Part shown: positions 19,301 through 26,787 of the stretch, one piece after another
Layout: the number at the start of each line of letters is the position of its first letter
Position numbering within the stretch: position 1 is the first letter of the stretch
NCBI GenBank assembly: GCA_946405205.1
Contig: CAMJGL010000009.1
Coordinates: 20,580 to 84,579, forward strand
Direction of reading: 5' to 3'
From: F23-B02 sp946405205
GTDB lineage: Bacteria > Bacillota > Clostridia > Oscillospirales > Oscillospiraceae
DNA: 64,000 nucleotides
Notes under the pieces: model-generated
What the model was told of the DNA's origin: nothing
The model's database searches: none
What the model saw: only the letters and a program-made list of their open reading frames with translations
Position numbers and translations under genes: made by a program

Positions 19301-21194
19301 GCTCAGCGCGACCTTCGGCAAGCTCGACGGCGATACTCTTGAGCTGCACGAGGGGCTGAATATCATCTGCGCCCCCAATGAGAGCGGCAAAAGCACATGG
19401 TGCGCCTTCATCCGCGCCATGCTGTACGGCATCGACAGCTCCGAGCGTCAGAGGAACGGCCATCTGCCCGATAAAACGCGCTACGCGCCGTGGTCGGGAG
19501 CCGCCATGCAGGGAACGATGGAGCTTTCCGCCGGAGGAAAGGATATCTGCCTTATCCGCAAAACAAAGCAGAGCAGCGCGCCCATGCGGGAGTTTTCCGC
19601 CGTGTACAGCGGCACGAACATTCCGGTCGAGGGCATGACGGGCATCAACGCCGGTCAGATGCTGACAGGCGTCGAACGCGAGGTGTTCCGCCGCAGTGCC
19701 TTCGTGGAGCAGGGCGCGGTCGCGGTATCGGGAAGCCCCGAGCTTGAAAAACGGATAAGCGCGATAGTTTCGACGGGGGAGGAGGACTGCTCCTTCACGG
19801 AGGCCGACGACCGGCTCAGGACATGGCAGCGCAAGCGCCGCTATAATAAGCGCGGCAGACTGCCGGAGCTTGAAGCGCGGATGTCCGAAACGAAGCGCCG
19901 TCTGAACGGGCTTGAGGAGACGGCGAGGGAGCGCGACAGCTTATCAGAGGAGCTGGAACGGGCAAAAGGCAAGTGTGCGCAGCTTGAAGCCGCCGTGACC
20001 GAGAGCCGCAAGAGCGTCCGCAAGGAGGCGCTTAGCAGCCTTCTCAACCTGCGCAAGGAGATAAACGCCGCGAATGAGGAGCATGAGCGCGCCGACGATG
20101 AGCGCGACGCCTGCCGTGCGGCTCTGTGCGGCAGCGTGATAGGCGAGCGCAGCCCCGAGGAAGTGCACCCCGAGGTCGCCGCGGATATCGAAAACGCCCT
20201 TACGCTCAAGGCCGAGGCAGAGAAAAAGATAAGCGCCGCACCGGCGATAATTTGCCTTATACTCGCGCTCATAGCCGCCGCAGTCGGCATATTCCTGAGC
20301 CCCTACGCCTACGCTGCCGCGGCGGTGCTGTGCATTATCGCCGGGCTCCTTTTTGTAAAGCAGAGCAGGGCAAAGGCCGCGGCCTACGAGGCGGGAAAGC
20401 AACGAAGAAGGATACTTTCAAAATATAAAGCCGAAAGCGAAGAAGATATAAAAACCTGCGAGGCGGAATATCTTGAGCTTTATGAGCGCTTCAGGCAGGC
20501 CGAAGCGGCGGAAAAGGCCGCTGCCGAACGACTTGAGAAGATGCGTCGGCATCAGGAGCAGACAGAGAGCAGGACTCTCGCCGAGCTTGATTTCAGCGGC
20601 GGGGACAGCGAGGCGGCCAGACTCGGCCGCGAGCTTGCTGCCGCTCAGAGCCGCTGTGAGATGCTCTCGGCGCGCATCTCCGAGATAAGGGGCAGGCTTG
20701 CCGCAATGGGCGATCCGCTGGTGCTGGGCTCGGAGCTTAAGGCCATGGAGGACGAACACGCCGAGCTTCAGAACGAGTACGACGCGATAGCCCTCGCGGT
20801 GGAGACCCTGCGCGAGGCCGACGCGGATATCCAGAGCCGTTTTTCGCCGGAGCTCGGCAGGCTCGCCGCTCACTATATGTCCGTCGTCACCGGCGGCAAA
20901 TACGATTCCGTGCTCTTAAACCGCGATTTCAGCGCGAAGGTGAGGGAAGCCGACGACGGCGTACCGCGCGAGACGGAGTATCTCAGCGCCGGAACGCTCG
21001 ACCTCATGTACCTTGCCGTGCGCCTTGCCGTGTGCAAGCTTGCTCTGCCGGAGAGTGCCGACTGCCCTCTCATCCTGGACGATGCGCTGGTCAATCTTGA
21101 CACCGAACGCACAAAGCAGGCCATGGCTCTGCTGAGCGAGATAGCAAAGGAGCGCCAGGTCATTCTGTTCACCTGCAAGAGCATTGACGCTTAA
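19287..21194 (+). CDS. SbcC/YhaN-like ATPase with membrane segment at the coil tip
   Basis: A 635-residue SMC/Rad50-like ATPase. The N-terminal Walker A NESGKSTWCAFIRAMLYG is at about 31-48. The C-terminal half carries a signature YLSAGTLDLMYLAVRLA and Walker B CPLILDDAL. Two coiled-coil arms (about 185-280 and 355-520) flank a hydrophobic stretch at about 316-355 that would form a membrane hairpin. No CxxC zinc hook is present. It is much shorter than SbcC. It pairs with the SbcD-like nuclease through a 14-bp overlap. This matches the YhaN type, and the complex may be tethered to the membrane. Confidence 0.85.
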   Translation: MQINKLSATFGKLDGDTLELHEGLNIICAPNESGKSTWCAFIRAMLYGIDSSERQRNGHLPDKTRYAPWSGAAMQGTMELSAGGKDICLIRKTKQSSAPMREFSAVYSGTNIPVEGMTGINAGQMLTGVEREVFRRSAFVEQGAVAVSGSPELEKRISAIVSTGEEDCSFTEADDRLRTWQRKRRYNKRGRLPELEARMSETKRRLNGLEETARERDSLSEELERAKGKCAQLEAAVTESRKSVRKEALSSLLNLRKEINAANEEHERADDERDACRAALCGSVIGERSPEEVHPEVAADIENALTLKAEAEKKISAAPAIICLILALIAAAVGIFLSPYAYAAAAVLCIIAGLLFVKQSRAKAAAYEAGKQRRRILSKYKAESEEDIKTCEAEYLELYERFRQAEAAEKAAAERLEKMRRHQEQTESRTLAELDFSGGDSEAARLGRELAAAQSRCEMLSARISEIRGRLAAMGDPLVLGSELKAMEDEHAELQNEYDAIALAVETLREADADIQSRFSPELGRLAAHYMSVVTGGKYDSVLLNRDFSAKVREADDGVPRETEYLSAGTLDLMYLAVRLAVCKLALPESADCPLILDDALVNLDTERTKQAMALLSEIAKERQVILFTCKSIDA

Positions 21195-21222
21195 AGCTCC
21201 GCCAAAATTAATAAACACCGCG

Positions 21223-21250
21223 CTTTTGAATCACAAAGTGCGGTGTTTTC
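21223..21250 (+). terminator. Terminator after the SbcC-like gene
   Basis: The stem AACACCGC/GCGGTGTT, extended by CTTT/AAAG, is followed by TTTTC. Confidence 0.7.
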
Positions 21251-21281
21251 TTGTGTCAAGTACCCAAATTATAAAAGGTGC

Positions 21282-21319
21282 TTGACTCTTTCATGGGACA
21301 ATGGTATAACAAGTTATAC
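21282..21319 (+). promoter_or_regulatory. Promoter with palindromic operator over the -10 box
   Basis: TTGACT (21282-21287) and TATAAC (21305-21310) are 17 bp apart. A perfect inverted repeat, GTATAAC-AA-GTTATAC (21304-21319), covers the -10 box and start point. It is well placed for autorepression by the AbrB-like product of the next gene, or by another dimeric repressor. Confidence 0.65.
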
Positions 21320-21341
21320 TTTTCATACAAAGGAGCACGAA

Positions 21342-21635
21342 ATGAAATCACCTGACAATAAATACATAGGTTCGGTCAAGGTCGGCCCCAAGGGGCAGAT
21401 AGTCATCCCAAAGGACGTGCGCGAAATGTTCGGCATCGACACCGGCGACACGCTCATAATTCTTGCGGATGCGCAGAAGGGCATCGCGCTTGAGCGCTAC
21501 TCCGTGTTCTCCGGTATCGCCGATAAGATATTTGCCGGACGCGCAAAGGAGGTTTATCCCGAGCGGGACGAGGCCGATTCCCTCAACTTTGCCCGTGCGA
21601 TAAGGGAGGCGGAAAACGGCGATGAAAGCGATTGA
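21342..21635 (+). CDS. AbrB/MazE-type transition-state regulator
   Basis: A 97-residue protein starting MKSPDNKYIGSVKVGPKGQ at ATG 21342 with AAAGGAG upstream. Residues 8-55 form a swapped-hairpin AbrB domain (VGPKGQIVIPKDVREMFGIDTGDTLII). The C-terminal half is charged. No toxin gene follows, so an antitoxin role is unlikely. Instead it overlaps the ATPase gene of an ABC exporter by 14 bp and probably regulates that operon. Confidence 0.88.
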   Translation: MKSPDNKYIGSVKVGPKGQIVIPKDVREMFGIDTGDTLIILADAQKGIALERYSVFSGIADKIFAGRAKEVYPERDEADSLNFARAIREAENGDESD

Positions 21636-22344
21636 AACAAGTAAGCTTAGCAAGAGCTACGGCGATATATGTGCCGTAAAAGAGCTTGACCTCGAGGTCA
21701 ACGAGGGCGAGCTTTTCGCCCTGCTGGGCGTCAACGGCGCGGGCAAGACGACCACGATAAAAATGCTGTCGGGGCTGACCGAGCCCACGGGCGGCGAGTT
21801 TTCCGTACTGGGATGCAGCAAAATGGAGGATATAAAGCCGCTCATAAACGTATCGCCGCAGGAGACCGCCGTCGCGCCGAACCTGACGGTGCGCGAAAAC
21901 CTTGAATTCATCTGCGGCATCTACGGCTTTGACAGGGCCGAGTCAAAGGCAAGGGCGGCGGCTATGCTCAGGGAGTTTTCCATGGAGGAGGTCGCACGGC
22001 AGAAGGCAAAGACACTGTCCGGCGGCTGGCAGAGAAGGCTGTCCATTGCCATGGCGCTCATATCTGAGCCCAAGCTGCTGTTTCTGGACGAGCCGACGCT
22101 GGGGCTTGACGTCATTGCGCGGCGCGAGCTCTGGCACATCATCGAAGGGCTCAAGGGCAGGGTGACGGTCATTCTGACCACACACTATCTCGAGGAGGCC
22201 GAGGCACTGTCCGACCGCCTTGCGGTCATGGCGAATGGCAGGCTGATAGCGGTCGGAACAGCTTCGGAGCTGATGGCAAAGGCCGGCTGCGATAAGTTTG
22301 AGGACGCCTTTGTCACGCTCTGCGGGGGAGGTGCTGCGGTATGA
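21622..22344 (+). CDS. ABC transporter ATP-binding protein
   Basis: A 240-residue ATPase of the CcmA/DrrA-like export type. It has Walker A GVNGAGKTT, signature LSGGWQRRLSIAMAL and Walker B LLFLDEPTLGLD with the H-loop LTTHYLEEAE. The signature SGGWQ is a variant of SGGQQ. It would energise the permease encoded next (ATGA overlap). The likely cargo is a drug, lipid or peptide; this cannot be narrowed. Confidence 0.93.
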   Translation: MKAIETSKLSKSYGDICAVKELDLEVNEGELFALLGVNGAGKTTTIKMLSGLTEPTGGEFSVLGCSKMEDIKPLINVSPQETAVAPNLTVRENLEFICGIYGFDRAESKARAAAMLREFSMEEVARQKAKTLSGGWQRRLSIAMALISEPKLLFLDEPTLGLDVIARRELWHIIEGLKGRVTVILTTHYLEEAEALSDRLAVMANGRLIAVGTASELMAKAGCDKFEDAFVTLCGGGAAV

Positions 22345-23069
22345 AAATGTGCGCTTTTGCTTCGAGAAATACGAAGGAGATACTGCGCGACAGGCTGAAC
22401 GTGATATTCGGGCTGGGCTTTCCGCTCATCGTGCTGCTGCTTCTGACGATCATACAGTCAAACGTGCCGCAGGAGCTGTTCCCGCTCCGGAAGCTCACCC
22501 CGGGTATAGCGGTTTTCGGCCTGAGCTTTGTGTCGCTGTTTTCGGCAACGGTCATATCAAAGGACAGGAGCTCGTCGCTGATGCTGCGGCTTTACAGCTC
22601 GCCGATGCGTCCGGCAGATTACATACTCGGCTACACCCTGCCGCTGCTGCCGATGTCGATAGCACAGACGCTGATATGCTTTGCCGCGGCTCTCGCGCTT
22701 GGGCTTGAGTGGAGCGTCAATATTCTACTTAGTATCGCGGTGCTCGTACCGGCCATGCTGCTGTTCATCGCAGTCGGGCTCATCTGCGGAACGCTGCTGA
22801 ACGATAAGCAGGTGGGCGGTATCTGCGGCGCGCTGCTGACAAACCTCACGGCGTGGCTGTCGGACACATGGTTCGACGTGTCCCTTGTCGGCGGAGCGTT
22901 TGAGAAGATCGCAAACGCGCTGCCGTTTATCCACGCGGTGAAGGCGGGCAGAGCCGCCTATAACGGCGAGCTTTCGGCGATAATGCCGGAGCTGTGGTGG
23001 GTCATCGCCTATGCGGCCGTATTCATGCTCCTTGCCGCGGTGATATTCAAAAAGAAAATGAAGATATGA
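22341..23069 (+). CDS. ABC-2 type transporter permease
   Basis: A 242-residue membrane protein with six helices. An amphipathic N-terminus is followed by segments at about 22-42, 54-74, 95-120, 128-150, 155-175 and 216-236. It is the ABC2_membrane type and partner of the preceding ATPase. The start overlaps the ATPase stop (ATGA). Confidence 0.9.
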   Translation: MKMCAFASRNTKEILRDRLNVIFGLGFPLIVLLLLTIIQSNVPQELFPLRKLTPGIAVFGLSFVSLFSATVISKDRSSSLMLRLYSSPMRPADYILGYTLPLLPMSIAQTLICFAAALALGLEWSVNILLSIAVLVPAMLLFIAVGLICGTLLNDKQVGGICGALLTNLTAWLSDTWFDVSLVGGAFEKIANALPFIHAVKAGRAAYNGELSAIMPELWWVIAYAAVFMLLAAVIFKKKMKI

Positions 23070-23098
23070 AAAAAGCAGCTCTCAGGAGCTGCTTTTTT
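23068..23098. terminator. Bidirectional terminator
   Basis: An 11-bp stem AAAAGCAGCTC/GAGCTGCTTTT, loop TCAG, lies between convergent genes. Confidence 0.85.
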
Positions 23099-23582
23099 AC
23101 TCTGTCCAGAACAGGGAGTCGTCGTTTTTGACCCATTCTTCGACGTCCACGATTTTGAATTTATCCTTGCCGGTGCGGATTATGACCTTTGCGATGCCGG
23201 CGTTTATGATCTGGCGGCGGCACATTGAGCAGCTCGTCGCGTCGGTGAGCAGCTCGCGGGTCCGGGCGTCACGGCCGACAAGGTACAGCGTCGCGCCCAG
23301 CATATCGCGCCTCGAGGCGGAAATGATGGCGTTTGCCTCGGCGTGAACGCTGCGGCAGAGCTCGTAGCGCTCTCCCGACGGGATATTCATCTCGACCCTC
23401 GCACAATGCCCCGCGTCGGTGCAGTTGACGCGGCCTCTGGGCGCACCGTTGTAGCCGGTGGAGATGATCTCGTCGCTGCGGACGATTATAGCGCCGTACA
23501 TCCGCCTCAGACAGGTGGAGCGCTGAAGAACGGCGTCCGCTATATCCAGATAGTAATTTTCCTTGCTCGTGCGATTATCCAT
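23097..23582 (-). CDS. dCMP deaminase (ComEB-like)
   Basis: A 161-residue zinc deaminase. The zinc and catalytic motif HAEANAI (His and Glu) and the second zinc group SCSMCRR are present. The usual Pro of PCxxC is Ser here, and the two Cys ligands remain. It also has the extra zinc-site residues of the ComE-type family (GYNGAPRGRVNCTDAGHC). It makes dUMP from dCMP for thymidylate synthesis. A GGAGGG ribosome site precedes ATG. Confidence 0.9.
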   Translation of the reverse strand: MDNRTSKENYYLDIADAVLQRSTCLRRMYGAIIVRSDEIISTGYNGAPRGRVNCTDAGHCARVEMNIPSGERYELCRSVHAEANAIISASRRDMLGATLYLVGRDARTRELLTDATSCSMCRRQIINAGIAKVIIRTGKDKFKIVDVEEWVKNDDSLFWTE

Positions 23583-23692
23583 GACTTATCCCTCCGCTGT
23601 GCTTATGCTATAGGGATATCTTAGCTTTTACCGGCTTTTTCGTCAATAGTCTTTGAATCATTTCGCGTGTTTTTGTGAACAGGAACTGCTTT

Positions 23693-24400
23693 TCAGTCTC
23701 CCTCGACCATGCGGTAGCCGACGCCGATCTCGGTGAAGATATACTGCGGCTCGGCGGGATTTTTCTCTATCTTGCGGCGGATATTCGCCATATGCACTCG
23801 AAGCGACTGATTGTTGCCGCGGGTGCCGGGCCCCCACAGCTCCTTGATTATATAGTCGTAGGTCAGCACCTTGCCCGCGCATTTGCCCAGCAGCGCAACG
23901 ATCTTATACTCGTTCTGAGTAAGTCCGGCGTTAATGCCGTCGATGAGCACCTGATGCTTGTCATAGTCGATCTCCAGAGAGCCGGCCTTGAATTTGCCGG
24001 TGGTTGCTATCGTTTCATTTGCAAGACCCGTGCGGGTGTGACGGATGGCCGTGCGTATGCGGGCAAGCAGCTCGCCCGCGCCGAAGGGCTTGGTGATATA
24101 GTCGTCCGCGCCGAGATCGAGAGCCGCCACCTTATCCCGCTCGTGGGAGCGCGCCGACACGACCACGATAGGCAGCAGCGTCCATTCGCGGACTGACTTT
24201 ATAAGCTGCAGCCCGTCGATGTCGGGCAGACCGAGGTCGAGCACTATTAGGTCGGGGCAATGTGAGGTTATCATGGAATACGCCTCCGCGCCTGAGCGGG
24301 CAATGATAACGTCATAGTCGTTTGAAACAAGGATGGTGCGAAGGAAATTGCTGATGCTGCGCTCATCCTCGACGATAAGTATCTTGTCTCTTATATTCAT
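23693..24400 (-). CDS. kdpE: KdpE-like response regulator
   Basis: A 235-residue OmpR-class regulator. The receiver domain (about 5-118) has the acidic pair VEDE, phospho-acceptor Asp in LIVLDLGLPDIDG, and the Lys of ITKPFGAGE. The winged-helix DNA-binding domain (about 135-232) ends in HMANIRRKIEKNPAEPQYIFTEIGVGYRM, which is typical for KdpE. It overlaps the sensor gene by 4 bp. No kdpFABC genes lie nearby. Confidence 0.88.
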   Translation of the reverse strand: MNIRDKILIVEDERSISNFLRTILVSNDYDVIIARSGAEAYSMITSHCPDLIVLDLGLPDIDGLQLIKSVREWTLLPIVVVSARSHERDKVAALDLGADDYITKPFGAGELLARIRTAIRHTRTGLANETIATTGKFKAGSLEIDYDKHQVLIDGINAGLTQNEYKIVALLGKCAGKVLTYDYIIKELWGPGTRGNNQSLRVHMANIRRKIEKNPAEPQYIFTEIGVGYRMVEGD

Positions 24401-25485
24401 TTCGGGCTGTCCTCCATAGGTATTGTAAATTCAAATACTGCGCCTCCTGTGGGACGGTTCGAGGCTTTTATGCTCCCGCCGTGGGCGCTTATTATCGCGC
24501 TGCAGACCGCAAGGCCTATACCACGGAACTTGTTTCCGTCAAATGGCTGCCCTTTTGAGGAGCAGATCTGCCCCTTGAACAGCTCGGGGATTATGTCCGG
24601 GTCAAGCCCCACGCCGTCATCCGATACGGAAATGCAGGCAAAGCCCTCGCCGGCGGATGCTTCGATGCACAGCTCAGTCATGGTCTCGCTGTGGTACACC
24701 GCGTTATCCATAAGATTCATAAGCACCTGCTCTATCAGCATCGCGTCGACGTCCACCGTCAAAGGCTCGTCGGGGACACGGATCTTCAGGTTGACTTCGG
24801 GATGACGCTTTTTGAAGTTCAAAACGCACTCGCCGATGATCTCCTCGATAAGCTCGGGGCTTTTGGAGATCACCGTTTCCTCCGCGCCGCTTATGCGGGT
24901 TATCGACAACAGGTTTTCCACCATCCTCACCAGCCACTCGGCATCCTTTTTCGCGTCGCTCAGAAGCTCAGCCCTCGTGCCGCTGTCAAGGTGCTCGTCC
25001 TCGCATATAACGGTATCGATCGAGCCGATTATCGAGGTGAGAGGCGTGCGCAGATCGTGCGATATGGCGCGCAGCATGTTTGCTCTCAGCTGTGCCTGAG
25101 CGGTCTCGTGCCGGAGCTTTTCCTGCTCGTGCACTCTGGTGGTAAGAGTGGAAATGACGAGTGATACTGCGAGCATCGTGATAAAAGTCGTTGGGTAGCC
25201 GTAGGCGGAAAAGTCCAGCTTCATGTACGGGTATGTAAAGGCGTAGTTGACTCCGAGAACGCTTACCAACGAAGCCAGGACCCCGTAGAAATATCCGTCC
25301 GTCAGCAGTGAGATCACGAGCACCGCCAGTACAAATACCATAGGCACATACATATCGGACGATGACAGGTTGTTGATCGCCGAGCAAATGAGGCAGGCAA
25401 CGCAAAGCACCAGAAGGGATATAAGCCAGTTCCGGAATACACGGGCGGCGGTATCCTCGGCTTTTTCGATTTTTGAGGTATTCAT
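24397..25485 (-). CDS. KdpD-like sensor histidine kinase, short form
   Basis: A 362-residue protein starting MNTSKIEK at ATG 25485, six bases after AGGTG (an in-frame TTG at 25503 would lack a site). Four membrane helices (about 18-120) form the DUF4118 module. It then has the HisKA box RAISHDLRTPLTSIIGSID with the phospho-His and an HATPase domain (LMDNAVYHS, SDDGVGLDPDIIPELF, GIGLAVCSAIISAHGGSI). The roughly 350-residue KdpD/UspA N-terminal sensor of classical KdpD is missing. It pairs with the KdpE-like regulator. The signal is unknown; K+ is only a guess by family. Confidence 0.88.
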   Translation of the reverse strand: MNTSKIEKAEDTAARVFRNWLISLLVLCVACLICSAINNLSSSDMYVPMVFVLAVLVISLLTDGYFYGVLASLVSVLGVNYAFTYPYMKLDFSAYGYPTTFITMLAVSLVISTLTTRVHEQEKLRHETAQAQLRANMLRAISHDLRTPLTSIIGSIDTVICEDEHLDSGTRAELLSDAKKDAEWLVRMVENLLSITRISGAEETVISKSPELIEEIIGECVLNFKKRHPEVNLKIRVPDEPLTVDVDAMLIEQVLMNLMDNAVYHSETMTELCIEASAGEGFACISVSDDGVGLDPDIIPELFKGQICSSKGQPFDGNKFRGIGLAVCSAIISAHGGSIKASNRPTGGAVFEFTIPMEDSPK

Positions 25486-25616
25486 GATATCACCTATTGA
25501 CAAATATCAACTAATTATAACATATACGATGTAAATACTGTGTTAAGAAATCGGCACAAATATAATGTTCATCAAATATATATCACATTAATTTTGTAGG
25601 AAATTAAACAAAGCTA

Positions 25617-25645
25617 TTGACAAATCCCGTCGGGAGACGTATTAT
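25617..25645 (+). promoter_or_regulatory. Promoter of the cys leader and cysK-cysE
   Basis: TTGACA (25617-25622) and TATTAT (25640-25645) are spaced by 17 bp. The predicted start near 25652 gives a leader of about 200 nt before cysK, which is long for this compact region and carries the attenuator described below. Confidence 0.8.
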
Positions 25646-25689
25646 GCAATGGAGCAATCCCCCACAGTTTTTATAGGAATTAAAAAGGA

Positions 25690-25828
25690 GCGATGACAAT
25701 GAAGACCGTGACTGCCATGAATAACTGCTGCGGCGTCTGTACCTGTCGATGTCGTTGTCGTCGCATGCTCTGATATTGCCTGATGGCTTTATTTTATGCG
25801 GCGATGCGTGTGCATCGTCATTTTTTTG
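25690..25828 (+). promoter_or_regulatory. Putative cysteine-responsive transcription attenuator
   Basis: Three mutually exclusive helices can be read directly. Helix 1:2 pairs 25690-25702 with 25752-25764 (13 contiguous pairs, two of them G-U). Helix 2:3 pairs 25758-25766 with 25796-25804 (9 contiguous pairs, one G-U). Helix 3:4 pairs 25800-25807 with 25812-25819 (8 pairs, loop GTGT), followed by A and seven T residues at 25821-25827, forming an intrinsic terminator ahead of cysK. Segment 1 abuts the ribosome site and start codon of the leader ORF, and segment 2 overlaps its last Cys/Arg codons. Stalling at the early Cys codons would favour 2:3 and read-through; free translation to the stop codon would cover segment 2 and allow termination. 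Confidence 0.75.
25699..25773 (+). CDS. Cysteine-rich leader peptide (24 aa) upstream of cysK
   Basis: A 24-codon ORF with AAGGAG (25685-25690) 8 bp before ATG. Cys codons occupy positions 10, 11, 14, 16, 18 and 20, and Arg codons fill the gaps (CRCRCRR near the end). It stops at 25771, 79 bp before cysK. Six Cys in 24 residues is far above background, and the ORF lies inside the attenuator, so it is most likely read for its codons and not for a functional peptide. Poly-Cys leader ORFs upstream of sulfur genes are known from mycobacteria; this one differs in having its own Shine-Dalgarno site and an intrinsic terminator. Confidence 0.8.
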   Translation: MKTVTAMNNCCGVCTCRCRCRRML

Positions 25829-25852
25829 TCTCGATGGAAAGGAATATGAATA

Positions 25853-26785
25853 ATGAAAATATATAAATCCGTATCCGAGCTTGTCGGACACACTCCTCTT
25901 GCGGAGGTCAGAAATATCGAAAAGAAGTACGGCTTATTTGCCCGTGTGCTGGTTAAGCTTGAGATGTTCAACCCCTCCGGTTCGGTCAAGGACAGAGCCG
26001 CAAAGGCGATCCTCGACGACGCCGAGGCCAAGGGGATCATCGGCAGGGGCAGCGTTATAATCGAGCCGACCAGCGGCAACACCGGCATCGGCATCGCCGC
26101 CATAGGCGCCGCCCGCGGCTACAAGGTAATTATCGTCATGCCCGACAGCATGAGCGTTGAGCGCAGGCTGCTCATGAGCGCTTACGGCGCACAGCTCGTG
26201 CTCACGCCCGGAAAGCTGGGGATGGCGGGGGCTGTTGAGAAGGCCGAGGAGCTTAAAAACAGCATCCCGGGCAGCGTTATCGCCGGGCAGTTTGTCAATC
26301 CCGCGAACCCGGCGGCGCATAGAGTGACCACGGGCCCTGAGATATGGGAGGATACAGACGGCAAGGTGGATATCTTTGTCGCCGGCGTGGGTACGGGCGG
26401 CACCGTCAGCGGTACCGGCGAATACCTCAAGAGCCGCAATAAGGACGTCAGGGTGGTAGCCGTTGAGCCCGAGAGCTCTCCGCTGCTGTCCGAGGGTCAC
26501 GCGGGCCCCCACGGCATTCAGGGCATAGGCCCGAACTTCGTGCCCGATACCCTCAACAGGGATATATGCGACGAGATAGTAAAGGTCTCGGACGAGGACG
26601 CATTTGCCGCCGCGCGTGAGCTCGCCCTCAGCGAGGGACTGCTCGCCGGCATCAGCTCCGGCGCTGCGCTGCACGCCGCCATCGAGCTTGCAAAGCGTAT
26701 GGAGAATGCGGGGAAGACCATCGTCGCACTGCTGCCCGATACGGGAGAAAGATATCTTTCAAGCCCCATGTTTAAGGAGAACTGA
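25853..26785 (+). CDS. cysK: Cysteine synthase (O-acetylserine sulfhydrylase)
   Basis: A 310-residue PLP enzyme of fold type II. Lys46 in NPSGSVKDRAA is the Schiff-base residue; TSGNTGIG binds the substrate carboxylate, GVGTGGTVSGTGEYL binds the PLP phosphate, and a conserved Ser lies in AGISSGAAL. It joins O-acetylserine and sulfide to form cysteine in the cytoplasm. It is followed 2 bp later by cysE, so both steps from serine are in one operon under the leader attenuator. Confidence 0.96.
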   Translation: MKIYKSVSELVGHTPLAEVRNIEKKYGLFARVLVKLEMFNPSGSVKDRAAKAILDDAEAKGIIGRGSVIIEPTSGNTGIGIAAIGAARGYKVIIVMPDSMSVERRLLMSAYGAQLVLTPGKLGMAGAVEKAEELKNSIPGSVIAGQFVNPANPAAHRVTTGPEIWEDTDGKVDIFVAGVGTGGTVSGTGEYLKSRNKDVRVVAVEPESSPLLSEGHAGPHGIQGIGPNFVPDTLNRDICDEIVKVSDEDAFAAARELALSEGLLAGISSGAALHAAIELAKRMENAGKTIVALLPDTGERYLSSPMFKEN

Positions 26786-26787
26786 GT

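Noticed and set aside
21342..21635. Antitoxin of a MazEF-type system
   Set aside because: The AbrB fold fits an antitoxin, but the overlapping next gene is an ABC ATPase and no PemK/MazF-like toxin follows.
25604..25891. Minus-strand 95-codon frame across the cys leader
   Set aside because: Low-complexity Ser/Arg product antisense to the attenuator and cysK start; no ribosome site.
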